From Syncephalastrum monosporum B8922 (taxonomy: Eukaryota > Mucoromycota > Mucoromycetes > Mucorales > Syncephalastraceae): a stretch of 64,000 bases of DNA. The notes under the pieces were generated by a model. That model did no database searches, had not been told where the DNA came from, and saw nothing but the letters and a program-made list of their open reading frames with translations. The stretch spans positions 62,001-126,000 of the forward strand of contig JNEN01001240.1 of NCBI GenBank assembly GCA_000697355.1, in the 5' to 3' direction. Of this stretch, positions 12,773 to 25,589 are shown piece by piece. Position numbers and translations under genes: made by a program. Position 1 is the stretch's first letter. The number at the start of each line of letters is the position of its first letter.

Positions 12773-13082
12773 TAGCGTGCATATGATATACAAGATGCGT
12801 ATGTAGCGAATGGCATGTAGATAGGACACTGTAGATGGAGTTTTAGCATGAATAGCAGATACACGCGTGGTTGATGGTCATGGAGTGAGTGGTGCAGTAA
12901 AGGCGACATATTATTTGTGCAACAAGCCAAGGCTTCCTATGTGTGTCGGCATCTGTATTGGGCCATTTGCAATTTGAACTGACGTGGCGAGAGCGCGTTG
13001 CCAGTGGTAGTCATACCCTGCCTCGCTGTCTTTTCCATATTCTTTTTTTTTTTCTTTCTTTCTTTGAAACGCATACACGACA
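12773..13082. other. Promoter region of OST1
   Basis: A 310-nt gap with a T/C-rich tract (about 13029-13065) ending just before the OST1 start codon. No gene is seen. Confidence 0.4.
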
Positions 13083-14856
13083 ATGCGCACAACGTCAGTC
13101 AGTTTCTGGCTCTGCGCGTTGCTCGCTCTCCTGAGTGGCGTGGCTGCTTCGGTCAACCCCATCTCCAAGACGACCATCCCCATCCCGAACCACTTTGTCA
13201 ACACGAAACTCCTGCGGGTCATCGATCTGAGGACAGGCATTGCCGTGGAGGACATTGGCATTCGTGCAAAGAACATTGACTCTGCGCCCGTCTCTGAATA
13301 CTACTTTGTGCTGCCCCGGGACGTTGAGGAACACGCTGCCAGCCTGACCGCCTTCTTGCGTCAGGAACCCAAGACGGCGCTGGATATTAAGCAGGCTGGC
13401 TTCGACTCGGAAAAGTAAGCATGAATACGCGATGCCGAATACCGCATACTCAACAACTGTCTGCTCTCAAGAGAACTGCAACTGTACAAGGTCACGTTCG
13501 ATGAACCCCTTCAGCCCAACCAGGAAATCCGTTTTGGCATCAAGGTCTCTTATACCCATGTTTTGGAGCCCTTCCCCGCCAAAGCCCCTCAGGTCTCGCG
13601 TCAGTTCCTTCGCTACCACGGCAACGTCTACCATTTCTCTCCTTACTTCTCTCAAGAGATGAAGACGACCTTGCAGTACGTCTCTTACCTGCTGCATGAT
13701 CGCGTTCTGACAGATGGATCCTTAGGTTGGTTTCAAACAACGTCGTTTCCTTCACGGGTGGCGAAAATGTCAAGCAAAACAACAACAAGATCACCTATGG
13801 TCCCTTCCACGACATTGGACCCGAGTCATACCAGCCTCTTGAATGCCACTATGAGTACCCTCGTCCTCTCCTGACCGTGACCGAGCTTGAGCGCGATCTG
13901 CAGCTCTCGCATTGGGCCAACGTCCTGCAAGTCGAGGAGAACTACAAGCTGCATCATGCAGGCGCAGAGTAAGTCTTTAGGGTGTGTCTTATAAAAGGTC
14001 GTTAAGTTGTATCGTTTTCTCCCTTAGGCTCGAGAACCACTTTAGCCGTCTCCAACACCAGCTGTCGCGTATGGTCCACGGCCAGACGAGCGTCCTGAAG
14101 GACTTGACCTTCAAGCTCCCGCCAAACACGCGCGACATTTACTACCGCGACGATATCGGCAATGTCTCGACCTCTCGCGTGCATCACCAGCAAGACTCGA
14201 CCGTGCTCGTCATCACGCCACGCTACCCACTCTTTGGTGGCTGGAACTACACGTGGTTCCACGGCTACAACACGGACTTGGATCGCTTTGACCGCTACTC
14301 GAAGCAGACCGGCCAATACATCTTGAACGTCAAGCTGGTCGAAAACGCGTATGATATGGCCATTGACAAGGTGGAGACCCGCATCATCCTGCCCGAGGGC
14401 GTCACGTAAGTGTGGTTTGTCCTTGTTGCCGTATGCCTTTTGACTTACGCAGACCGACTACAGCAACGTCCAAGTGCATGCGCCGTTCGAGTTGGACTCT
14501 GTTGAGCACAAGACCCATTTCACCAACTTTGATTCCACGGGCCGCCATATGGTCGTGCTTCGCAAGTACAATGTGGTACGCGACCACGAGCAGCCCATCC
14601 TGGTAAGCGGTCGCGCTATCATCGTTACGCTACGCTCATACTCGATTCCTCTAGATCACCTACGAATACTCCACCCTTCGCCTGCTCCAGAAGCCGCTCG
14701 CTGCTTCCGCAGGTGTTTTTACTCTCTTTTTGCTCAGCACCATCTTCTCCAAGCTGACATGGACGATTGGCACTCAGCCGGTATGTCATAGAACCCCATC
14801 CACCTTGGCCATTCTACTAACCTTGCCTATAGAAATCCGATCTGAAGAAAGAATGA
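13083..14856 (+). CDS. OST1: Oligosaccharyltransferase subunit OST1 (ribophorin I)
   Basis: Seven exons (13083-13414, 13472-13675, 13726-13968, 14028-14405, 14464-14602, 14655-14780, 14833-14856) give 481 residues, like yeast Ost1 (476). This is a non-catalytic subunit of the ER complex that N-glycosylates nascent proteins. It has a signal peptide, a long lumenal part with the family segments FGIKVSYTHVLEPFP and PRYPLFGGWNYTWFHGY, one C-terminal membrane helix (ASAGVFTLFLLSTIFSKL) and a short cytosolic lysine-rich tail (KSDLKKE) coded by the 24-nt last exon. The tail resembles a KKxx-like ER retention tail. Confident by family match. Confidence 0.94.
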
Positions 14857-15050
14857 ATAAAATCAACGAAAAAGTGTCTGAACTCTTGTACTCATAAAGT
14901 GCAAGCAAGTAAAAAAAAAAAAAAAAAAAAGAGAGAGCGCGAAGGGAAAAGGATCTACTTTTAACAATGTACAGAAGGGATGATTCTGCAATTTATTTTC
15001 AGATATACAATGGAGAGAAAAATTAAACGAACTCGAATATGCATATTCGT

Positions 15051-16107
15051 CTAGGCAGACTTGGCAACCTCTGTCAGATACAAGTTTAAACAAGTAGAAA
15101 TGAGTGAGCCGGTCCTCAACAAAGATGGCACAAGCACTTACTCTGGACGTCGGCGACAGCCTGGTCGAGGATCTGCTGCTGGATCTTGGGGTCCTGGAGG
15201 TCCTTGTTGATCTTCTCGATCAGGTAGGCAGCCAGCTGCTTCTGCTCGCGCTCGCGGAGGTTCGCCTCGTGGCGGACCCACGAGTCAAGGGTGCTCTTGA
15301 CCTCGGTGGCAACGGCAACCTTCTGCTTCAGCTCGAAGGCCTCGGCCTCGAGCTGGGCAGTCTCACGCGACAGAGCAAACAGGTTCTTGGTCACATCGAC
15401 CAGGTCCTTGAGCTGACCGACCTCGTTGATGCGGCCCTCGACAGCAGACTTGTGGTCGTTGCGGGCCTGGTTCAGGACGCTCTTGATACGCTATATATGT
15501 AGACACGATACAATCGAGGTCAGATATCTGTCAATGAGTATAACTGATATTCCGCTTCATTACGTTGATGTGATCGTTGGCCATGTTGTTGTAGGGCTCG
15601 CGAAGGTACTTGAGGAGGACACCGAGAAGACCGGCAGAGGCGATCAGGACAAGGGACTCCTCGTTGAAGACGTAAATCTCCTTGGAGATGAGGAAAGTGG
15701 CGAAACCAGTACCGAGGGTGAGGAAACCGGTCTTGGAAACGAACGAGTTGCCAGGGAGCGAGTCAATGATGCTGGCAGCCTTCTGCTTGGGGTCAACTAA
15801 AGTAGCAACCATCTCGTCAGCACAATTCCGAAATACATTCAACGCTCTCTCTATACACACCCTCCTGCTGGGTCGAGTAGCTGCGGACACTGCAAATGTA
15901 ACATTAGAAATGCGAGATCGTCGTCGTCGAAAAGTGTCGACTTACGCAGCAGCACCCACAGCCTGGCGGGAGGTGTTCATCAAGGCGGGACGGGCCACTG
16001 CAGCAGCTGGAAAAAGAGATTCAGGGTCGCGTTAGAAATAATTCGCTTGGATTCGATGGCAATGGCAACATACCAGCGGCACCCTTGGTCAACAATCTGA
16101 AAGCCAT
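15051..16107 (-). CDS. ATP4: Mitochondrial ATP synthase subunit b (subunit 4)
   Basis: Six exons on the minus strand, 16107-16074, 16006-15946, 15889-15861, 15796-15564, 15490-15142 and 15070-15051, give 241 residues (yeast Atp4 is 244). It forms the peripheral stalk of F1Fo-ATP synthase in the inner membrane. The start MAFRLLTKGAAAAA and the following Arg/Ala/Ser-rich stretch form a mitochondrial presequence. The mature part has the family signature DPKQKAASIIDSLPGNSF, two membrane helices (about residues 65-105) and a long charged helical stalk. The last exon codes only VAKSA. Splice phases of all five introns agree. Confidence 0.93.
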
Positions 16108-17752
16108 TGAGTCTGTAATCACACAGGTGAGTCGAAATGCAGGTCGGGATGATTGATTGTGTTTATCGTCTTACTCGTGAAGGGTTTGTGTAGGCAGAAG
16201 TCTGGGCCGTCCCGCTTGCTTGTTGTTTTGGTCGTCTGCAAAAAACTTTGAAAGTCCGAATATGTTATACCAAGGCGGTGCAAGGGTCTCCCAAGTCACA
16301 TGGCGTCTTCACTTCCTCAACCACCGCCACCAGCTATATGCTGCTCATATCAATCCACGTCTTTTACTCATATATCACCTCGTCGTCCGTATGCTGTTAT
16401 GTCCATCACATTGGCTCGCTCGTGATATAAATCTTCCTCGTCTTTATTTCCCCATTTTCATCCGTGTTTAGGATGCTACAAGTGATAAAATGCCCAGCCT
16501 CTGCTAATAGTGGCGAAATTATTCAATCCGTCGAAACATCGTGCGCTCTCTTCATCCTGGAGTGCTGGTGCGTAGTGAAAGACAAGGTAAATAAGAGCTC
16601 TCCTTCATACTGCTCTCTGCGCATCAGGTAGCAAAGTGACTTGCTTGTTCAAAGCGGCAGGCAGCCTAAATTGACAAAGGAGCTGTTGCCCGCGGATTTT
16701 CTTTCGATGAAAGGGCGTGCGGCCGCGTTGGAACTACATGGCGGCATAGCCATATATATTTCTAGGTGTCTGTTTGCACTACTGGCCAAAGGTTGCCGTC
16801 GCGCAAAGTGTTCTTGCTTCTACATTCTGGTCTTTCAAAGAGGATCTTATGTATCCTGCCTTGACTACAACCGCAACTTTGAAACAACCATCTGACCTGT
16901 CTTTTTCTATTCATGAACATGGAGATATTAGGAAACAGGACCAGTAAATCAAATAAACCCTCGATACGGCCTAGGAATTAGGCCTTGTAGCATCCTAAAA
17001 AAAAGATCATCTACTACAAGGCAACTTGTCTCCAACCGGCTACGAAGTGCTGCTTTCTTCAGTAATTTTTTTGCGAGATAACAACAGTCGTCAGCAGAGA
17101 CTGTGAAGACGCATAGCTTTTGGTATGTATATAAGCCTGAGAGCCCTTCCTTCCAACCGCTAAGCTTAATCAAAGAAGTCTTTCCGCTGGGGCTAACGAT
17201 GGCACCAAATCACATCAGGTCGTTGTCCATGGTATAACGGTACCCTACATTATTACTCGGATAGCTATATCTAAGACAAACTAATAGGGAGGAAATCTTC
17301 ACCTTCCTACTCTATCGCGAGGTGAATAAGGACTCGTTTTGGTTGACTTACCAGGTTGGTTTCAGGTGGAAAAGACATAGGGCATGCTTTATAGCTTTCA
17401 AATTCCAGGTCTCGGTTTGAAGAAGAGAATGATGACATAGCCACTAAATCCACATTTGAACGGACGATCAACTAAAGAGATACATTATACTTTTTGTCCC
17501 TTGATGCTGTACTACCTTCGCAGAAAATATCTCATACTTTAAACGGCACTTGCTACAAAAAATACCGCCATTACAAATAAAGCAGAATAGAAAATATTTT
17601 GCTACCATGAATGGCAGCGTCTATGTTTTATATATCTGCACCAAGCTATGACTGCATTTATAGCATATGTAGTTTTTGGATCAGCTGCTAAAACCTAATG
17701 TATTTATATAAAGGAAAGATATGTCTACTAGTACAAATATATAGCATTTCGG
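16108..17752. other. Gene-poor intergenic region, about 1.6 kb
   Basis: AT-rich DNA between the ATP4 promoter and the EPT1 3' end. No exon, RNA gene or mobile-element sequence could be supported. Confidence 0.35.
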
Positions 17753-19235
17753 TTAGTCCACCTTTTTGACTTTGGGAATAACCAGACAGCGGATGCCCAG
17801 ATAGGAACAGAAGCTGTTGATAACTACTGCGGCCCAGCGCAGGTAAGCCAACAATGCAAATGCAAAGTAAGCGCAGATATAGAGATATTCGGTTTCAGGG
17901 GTAAAAATGGGCGAACTAATAGACCCAATTGCTGTCAGTCTCTCCATCTTCAGTTTCTCATTTTCATCACTTACATGGCGCCAATGCGAGGGAGATTGCT
18001 GATAACAGCGCCAATGAGGAGGGGGAAGAGGAGCACCGTGAAGCGAGGAAATCTAGCCTTGAGAAGGTGTGCCAAGATGACTTTGGTTGCCATACGACCA
18101 AAGACGATGCCAGTCGTCAGCGTAAAGAGGATATAGTGGTGGTCAGAAAGGATATAGGAATACGGAGACGTGACCCACGCCATAAACGAGGCGCAGTACG
18201 TCACGATGGGCAAGTTTTGCACAAGCATGGTGGATACGAAAGGCTGGCCCTTTGCGCGGCATGCCTTGTACATGGCATACAGACTGTTTCAATGAGACAA
18301 TTATGGCCTAGTTTATGCGAATCTGAATGGCTTACCACATGGGGACGTGCGTAAATAAAAAGAGGAGACCGATCCACCAAATGATCGCATGACAGGCCGG
18401 AAGAGTGGAGACAGCCTTGGGAAGCCAGGCCACCTGCGTGAGTTCACCCACCGACTTTTGCCAGATCTGAGGACCTGATATAGAACGTACATATGAACCA
18501 CACGTGTATGAACCCGTTTCCCATAGTACTTACCATAGCAACCAGAGAGCACAAAGACAATACAAGAGACAATGACACCTTCCGTAGGCGCGTTGATGTA
18601 GCCGAGATAGAGCGTGCCGGTGTGGTACTCTTCTGCCGTCGAAAGGTAGAAACCGACCATGGCAATACTGTAAAGCATAACGCTGCCGAGAGTGTGACCC
18701 ATGCCGAGCGCAGACGCCTGGATCACGGCTGCGAACGATGTGTTGAGCGCATCGCAGCCATGATCAAAGAGTTCGCCCAAAGGGCTCGAGGTGCCTGTGC
18801 GTCGAGCTTGTTTACCGTCCACATTATCGAAGGTCGAGTACAGCCATAAGCCAGCTGCATAGCTGCATGGGACGACGGGTCAGTCTGGATACAGGCGTTC
18901 TCCTTCATCATACCTGAAGTATATCCATCGGGGACCGCCCTCAGCCTCCATGTCAGGCACGAATATGACGGTGAAGGCCACGTTTATAATCATGAACAGC
19001 AATCCGATCAGGGTGATCAGGTTGGGTCTGCGTCGGATTGAGGTAAGACAGGTGCCAGACTGAGTACAAATAATACATACGCCATCCACAATGGAAAGAG
19101 CTCGATCGTCCAGTTCCAGTAGTGCTTGAGGAAATACTTTGTCGTGAACGACTTGTCGACGGCCGAGTACTTGTACAGCTTGAGGTTTTCAAGCTGCTCC
19201 TCCTTGAGTGACCCTCCAGAAAAGAGACCGCCCAT
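17753..19235 (-). CDS. EPT1: Choline/ethanolaminephosphotransferase
   Basis: Six exons (19235-19081, 19027-18914, 18862-18534, 18474-18336, 18283-17975, 17915-17753) give 402 residues (yeast Ept1/Cpt1 391-393). It transfers phosphoethanolamine or phosphocholine from the CDP-alcohol to diacylglycerol, the last Kennedy-pathway step, in ER/Golgi membranes. The CDP-alcohol phosphotransferase motif is complete: D105-G106-xx-A109-R110-x8-G119-xxx-D123-xxx-D127. About eight hydrophobic helices follow. The N-terminal segment (EEQLENLKLYKYSAVDKS) is typical of the family. Whether it prefers choline or ethanolamine cannot be read from the sequence. Confidence 0.92.
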
Positions 19236-20785
19236 TGTACTATTATTTATTACTTCGAGAGTATAAACGGAAGTAAACAGGAAGGGGCAAAAGAGGGTAT
19301 GTGCGTAAACGACCGAGTGAACGGGGAGTGGTCAGAGGTGCAGAAACTTTTGGGTCGCGGTCTTTGCCCTGAAGGTAAAAAAAAAAAGTTGAGGAAAAAA
19401 AAGCTTTCCCCACACCCGATTTCGGAGATATCGGCCGTCACACGAGGAAGTCCATCAGACCCCAAGGCATGGATTTCCTCGTGATTTTGCAAAGCTTACT
19501 CACTTTCACACATTCAGAGCAAGACCGGTCATGATCTGTTGTCGATTCGGCTCTTCCAGAGCCGTTTTGTTTCGTAAAAAGAGGGCCCCGAATCTGAAAG
19601 CAGCTCTCGTTCCTGGACCCCGAGCACACGGACCATGATCTTCAAAGTCTCACATGACGTGCGCAGGTATTTGTTGACGGGTTCGTCGCCGTGATGCCAC
19701 ACCTTTGAGCGATGTATGTACATTTACATATCCATGCAAACTGGGTAAATGGGCTGGGGCCTAATCGCGTAATAGAACAGTAACATGTTCAATAGCAGTA
19801 AGTGCTCATCTGTATTTTTTTAACCACTCGGAGCCACAACGACGACGGCCGTGTCATCCAGCGCAGCATGACCTGACAGAATTATACCATGATGAGAGGG
19901 GCCACCGTCTCCCACCATTATAGCGTTATGTCCTTCGCATACTGTCAGGCAAGGCTACGCCAACTCGTGATGCCTGCTTGAAATTCCGATATCCCAAAAG
20001 TGATGGACATCTAGCCCAAGGTCTCAGATACTGTACGTAGCCACACACTATATATTTGCTTCGCCTATGCATTCTGTGTGCCGCTGACGGCGCACAGCCT
20101 GATCCAGAAAATTTCCGATCGTTACACCACAATTATTTTGTCTGCCACGGGTGCCGATAATTCGGCTTTATATTGTCGCGTTCACATATGCGTGCTATGT
20201 CTTACCTAGCAAAGACTGCGTTACTATAAAGCGATATTTTCTTCGGGAAGCATTGCATGGGCGTATGTGAAACTACTTCTTATATTTATTGACCGCGAAT
20301 CATACGGAGATAAACGGGCCGGTCGAGATGAGATTATTGTAGTCTTGATGGTTTAGGAGGGCCACGTACCACATTGTATACAGGCTGCAAGGAGGGTTAA
20401 GGGAGAGCATAATACTTGAGCGAACTGACCATAAATCAACAACTTGTCACAGTTCTGTAGTAGAAAGACATACTGAGATAGATTTATTCAGAGACAGAGA
20501 GTAAACTTCACAAAGAACGTGCTTGATGATCCCTAGTCTATTGTGCTCAAGGTGTATGTACAAGATAACGGCTGACAGTATCCAGATATTGTTTTCTCTA
20601 TACATATATTTGCTATGTATTTCTTTCTATTTCTTGATGAATAAATAAAGTGCAGCACGACGTAATGCTACTTTAATGATTGGTTGGACGCTCCTGAGTT
20701 GAAAGAGAGACTTTCTGCAAATGGGAGATGACTTCGTGCAAATACTAAAGAATGCAGGGCCTAGACACATTTATAGCTAGCAAAT

Positions 20786-20826
<41 letters not shown>

Positions 20827-21645
20827 AGACGAACGGATCGGCTTTAAGGACATATGCTGTATTTATACATGCTTCGACGAGTACACGTTGTGTCAAATGT
20901 ATTGACGAGATAACAAACTCCAAAGAGCACGCGGACGATTAAGTAACTTACGGTGATAGTAAGTTTTACGTCAGCAGCCATATCCAATTTATTTCTCTTC
21001 TTTCAGGAAGACTATTTCTGAGTAAAAGCAAAGCAGGGGCTGGATGCCAAGCACTGTCAAAAGCTCAGCCAAATTGAATAGCGATTATTCTTGGATCAAA
21101 TGGCTTTTATTTTTTGTTCGGTTTGGCTGGGCATAAGAGCCATATAAGGTACGCAGTGGCAAAATAGTGTTTTGCCACGTTGCTTCGAATCCATGGGAAT
21201 GTAGCTCCTGTGAAGGCTGGTGAAGGTTACTCAGGCCAAAACAAGACAGGGCAGGGCAATGCCAAGCATATATAGTAGTAACAGAGTAAACATAGCAAAA
21301 AGATGATTCTTCCCGTCAACAAAAGCACTATCGTTGACTTGGTTGAAAGAAAAAGAGACAAGATGCAAAGAGCAAATATAACAGTGATAAGTCTAAGAAT
21401 AATGAATGGAGGAAAAGGGCTTATGTTCTAGTTCTAGTCAATAAAAATAAAGTAAAATACATAAAGGTAACAAGTGAGGGAGAAACCTTCTCGGTGGAAA
21501 TAATAGAGGCAAAGGAATTTGCGCGCGCCGCTTCACTCTTTCCTCCCCGACAAAGGATACACCACATAAAAAAAGGCTTTGGTTGGGGCGTATATCAACT
21601 TTTTGAGTGGGACGACCTTCTTTCTTTCCACCGGAAAACGACTTC
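19236..21645. other. Gene-poor divergent intergenic region, about 2.4 kb
   Basis: Between the divergent EPT1 and cyclin genes. No supported gene. It contains an exceptional homopolymer (separate entry). The last 200 nt are the cyclin promoter. Confidence 0.35.
20787..20824. repeat. 38-nt poly(A) homopolymer
   Basis: An uninterrupted A run of 38 nt in non-coding DNA, much longer than the 10-18 nt runs elsewhere in the window. Confidence 0.9.
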
Positions 21646-23857
21646 ATGTACCCGCAGCATCAATACCACCAGGCATTGGACCCTACATCCAACGGGGTTC
21701 CTGGTCCAATCTACCCGCAACAGCGGAATCCAGTCCATCCGCCTGCTGCGTCTGTGTCTATGTCTGTCGCCAGCCAGCCTCAGCCTCTCTACCCTCAGCA
21801 ACCACCTCCACCACAGCAGCACTCGCACCCGCACCCGCACCCGCCACCTTCCTCTGTAAACGGCCAGCACAACCCAATCTCTCGCCATCTACCCCATCAT
21901 CCACCCGCACAGGAGCCGCTGCCCAGCGCAAGCGATGTCCAGCAGACCCTTGGCCTGGCCATCCCGCAAATGGCGGAATTCGCCTCGTCTATGGTCTATC
22001 TCATGTGGCATGCGAGGAGACCGTCCGTTATGGCCCTCCACAGCAACTCACGCACGCCCATTACGAATGCACTCGCTCACCAAAGCGATAACCAAGAGAC
22101 GGCCCACATTGCCAACGCTACGAGCAGTGCCTTCAAAAAGTTTTCTAGACAGGTTAGCGCTTCTTACGCTTGTCCGCTTCCCTTGTCGCTTGTAGTCTCA
22201 TACGTACGCCTGCTAGATCCTGCACGCAACCCAACTCTCTGAATCGGTTGTCATGCTTTCACTCAAGTACATTGCAATGTTACTGCAGCGCAATCCCAAT
22301 ATTCAGGGTGCTGAGGGCTCGGAGTACCGGTTGTTTACCGTCGCTCTTATGCTGGGTACGTTAAAAGCCATCGAAAACGCACAGGACGAGTTTCATTGAC
22401 TATTCTTACATGATATTCCTTCGCATGTAGCCAACAAGTTCCTTGATGACAACACTTTTACAAACAAGACTTGGTCCGAGGTGTCGGGCATGAAGGTGAC
22501 TGACCTCAATATCATGGAGCTTGAATTCCTTGATGTCTTGTCCTTCCGTTTGTTTGTTCGCAAAGACGAGTTCGAGCGGTGGAAGGTTGCATTGGTCAAC
22601 TTCAAAAACCAACTCCAGAGTGTCTATCAGGCACAGGAGCAGGAGCAGCGACAAAAGATGATCGAGGCATCGCTCAAAAGTGTCGGCTTATCCATGCTGC
22701 AGCCCCAAGAGCAGCAACCACAGCAACAACAACAACAACAACAGCAGCAGCAGCAGCCTTGGGCGTTTCAGCAGGAGCTGGCCCGTCAGCAGCAAGCATC
22801 ACAGCAGCAGGCTGCACAGCAGCAGCAGCAACAGCAACAACAACAGTATCATCAACAGTACTTGTACTTACTCTCCAAGGCACAGCAACCGCAGTTCCCA
22901 ACTCAACCACTTAATCAACCTTTGGTCCGTGTGCCGCTCCGGATACCCGCCCAGCCCGTCTACAGCAATTCCGCCGCTGCTGCCGCTGCCGCTGCCGTTC
23001 CTCCTCCTTCTCATTCTCACACAACACAGCCAGCCCAAGCACCACCGCCCTCGTCAGCCACAGCCACGCCACTCTACGATGGCAACACCATCCTGGGCGG
23101 CCGCACTCCTCAGCAGACCGCGTACGACCCGAAGCGGTCGTACCCGCCTCCGCAGAACATGTCTGTATCTCCCGCGGAAGCCTACTCGTCGCAATACCCC
23201 CGATCCCACCCCGCACCTCCACCCATCACGACAACCAAGCCGCTCAATCAGCGGCCCGCCTACGACTCATACCCGTCGGCTGAAGTCGCTGCTGCTGAGT
23301 ATCCTGCCCAGCAACAGCAACAGCAACAGCAGCCTGCACAGCCTCACGCGTACGGCACTCCCGTTGGGGCCACCACGCCCTCAAGAGCGCCGTACGTCCC
23401 ATCCCAGTCGTACACGCCGCAACCGCAGCCCCAGCCACCTCAGCAACCACAGCAGCCTCTTGGCATGAGCTCACGGACGTCGTCCCTCCAACCTCCTGCT
23501 CCGCAGGAATATGCAGGGTCCACCAGCGGCCTACAGCCGCCTTCCATGTACTATTATGCGACTCCATCGGCGACGCCCACCTCGTCACATGCGGATAATT
23601 ATACGTATGCGAACAATCCGAGACCCGTCCGGTCATACTACCTCGAGTCGCCTGCCCCCCAAATAGCGACACCGACCACAAACACGCCTGATTACCATTC
23701 GTACACCATGCCTTCTACCTCGCAGACGACCGCGGTCATGAACGACCCCTACGGTGGACGTGCTCCCATGGCCCGCGCAGGTTCCAGTCCTGCATACCCT
23801 CCACAGCAAGGCACGCCTTACAAAGGCTACCCACCACCACAGCAACCGCCCCCGCAG

Positions 23858-23889
<32 letters not shown>

Positions 23890-23974
23890 ACAACAGCAGC
23901 GACCTGGCAAAGCAAGCGGCCCTGTGCCCGAAGATCCAGTGACAGCCGCTGAATCTTACCGAATTAGACGATGA
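21646..23974 (+). CDS. PHO80-type cyclin with long poly-Q C-terminus
   Basis: Exons 21646-22152, 22217-22355 and 22431-23974 give 729 residues. The cyclin box (about residues 170-275) includes ANKFLDDNTFTNKTWSEVSG and LNIMELEFLDVLSFRL, diagnostic of PHO80/Pcl/cyclin-Y-like proteins that activate Pho85/CDK5-type kinases. The N-terminal 100 residues are Pro/Gln/His-rich. About 450 residues after the box are low complexity with several poly-Q runs (up to about 15), poly-Ala and Pro-rich Tyr-containing segments. Most Pcl cyclins are under 450 residues, so the tail is unusual. The start is the first ATG in the frame. Confidence 0.87.
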
Positions 23975-24341
23975 TCCCCTTTTCCTTTTTTTTTTTCTTT
24001 GCACACAATTCAAGCACACACATTATATAATTAGCCCTTACATATTTTTTTTTCTTTTCTTTACTTCTCTCCCCTTTCCTCTTTTGCTAACTGACGTGGT
24101 CATTCTGTCTCCCTGTCTTCCTCCTTTTCCGTCTTTCTACCGCCGCCCCCCCCCCGCGTCTCTCGCTCTGTCATATTCTCGATTTCCATTGCTTTATCAC
24201 CTATTCACATCTTTTTTCTTTTTTCCTTTTTCTTTTCCTATCGCGGTCTCTTCCAGCTGTTTGGAAGCCCTTTGTGCATATCACCTCAAAAAATGTTAAA
24301 AAATTTGAAAACAGTGCAACGTAGATCTGCTTTTCCTCTAT
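23975..24341. other. Convergent 3' flank, pyrimidine-rich
   Basis: T/C-rich DNA between the cyclin and TPT1 stop codons, presumably 3' UTRs. No gene is seen. Confidence 0.4.
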
Positions 24342-24623
24342 TTACAGAATCCTTTGGCCCTGGCGGTCCTGGACGCGTTCAAAGTAGTCGATCGAAAGGA
24401 ACCCATCCACGCCTTCTGTCAGGATGACTTGATTGCTCGATCGATAGAAAGGTATACCATCTGTAGAAAGAGAGTATGATTCATTGGGTTCGGCATCCAA
24501 GTTTTTTTTTTTCGTATTTCGGTACCTTTCAATGCCTTGTCTAGGTTGATAAAGATGTAAACCTGGCTTGTTGTACGCATGCCTGAAAAGCCAGAGACAA
24601 GGCCTCGGTCAGATACAAACGCA

Positions 24624-24672
<49 letters not shown>

Positions 24673-25192
24673 TTGTCGAACATCTTACCGCTGATGACAT
24701 TGCCTTCGGACGGTAAGCCTGGCGCGAGATGGATATGATTCCGGTTCATGCGCTTGAGGCCCCCGGACTGCTTGATGGCTTCCCAGGCCTCGAGTGATGT
24801 ACCATGCACAGCCACAGTGTTGCCTGCTTCCTTGATAGGATCCATCGCGACCTTGACCTTGAGCGAGTGGCCCTGGTTGGCGCGGATCCACCACTCTCCT
24901 TCCTCTTCCACCAGTTTGTACCGCTGCTTGTCATTCGTGTCCACCACGTACCGGATCTGCTCAAACGTCACTCCCTTGAACTTTGGTCTCGCTAACTGAT
25001 CCAACATGTTACGTCGTGGTCCTTTTTCCTATGATCAAGGCGCATTCTCTTTTTTCTCACCAGATCGGTCACTTTTAAATAGCCGTCATCGCGCAAGGTG
25101 AGCTTTTCTTTGGCAGCGCCATGGCGCAAGACATACGATATAAGTTTCGAGAGTCGGATCGTTTGGACAGGATCGAGAACGGCGGTTGACAT
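24342..25192 (-). CDS. TPT1: tRNA 2'-phosphotransferase
   Basis: Four exons (25192-25061, 24995-24689, 24582-24526, 24460-24342) give 204 residues. The enzyme moves the splice-junction 2'-phosphate of ligated tRNA to NAD+, finishing tRNA splicing (and HAC1-type mRNA splicing). Family residues are visible: KLISYVLRHGA near the start, HGTSLEAWEAIKQSGGLKRM in the middle, and NRNHIHLAPGLP carrying the second basic/His pair. Length is like yeast Tpt1 (230). The intron after exon 2 contains a long CT repeat. Confidence 0.93.
24628..24670. repeat. (CT)n microsatellite in a TPT1 intron
   Basis: About 21 CT units, lying in the 24688-24583 intron of the tRNA 2'-phosphotransferase gene. Confidence 0.9.
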
Positions 25193-25589
25193 GGGAAAAG
25201 AAACAAAAGTAATACTTGTCAGCGGGCAATTCGCGCGTTTGACGGGCTGCATGACTCAGCCCGGGTCGGTCAAGCTCTCTGCATACAGTATATTTAATGC
25301 ATTTCTTTATTGTATGTATGTGTGCAATATGGCTTTTTTTTTCTTTTCTGTACAGCAATTATAAAGAGGAAGGAATAGGGAAAAGAGAGAGGGAGAGAGA
25401 GTGAGCGAGATAGAGAGAGAGGGAGAGAAGAGAGCGGGTGAGAGGAAGTGAAGGGAAGAGGACGAGCGAGAAAGAGAGTGAAAACAAAGAAGAAATAAAA
25501 GAAAGAGTTGACAGAAGCGAAAAAGGGAGTATGAAAGTAGAGGGAAACAGTTAAATACCAAGACGACGAAGAAGGAAAAGGCAAGCAAT

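Noticed and set aside
19438..19723. Two overlapping minus-strand open frames upstream of EPT1
   Set aside because: No start context, no domain and no splice-compatible link to EPT1; probably its promoter or 5' leader.
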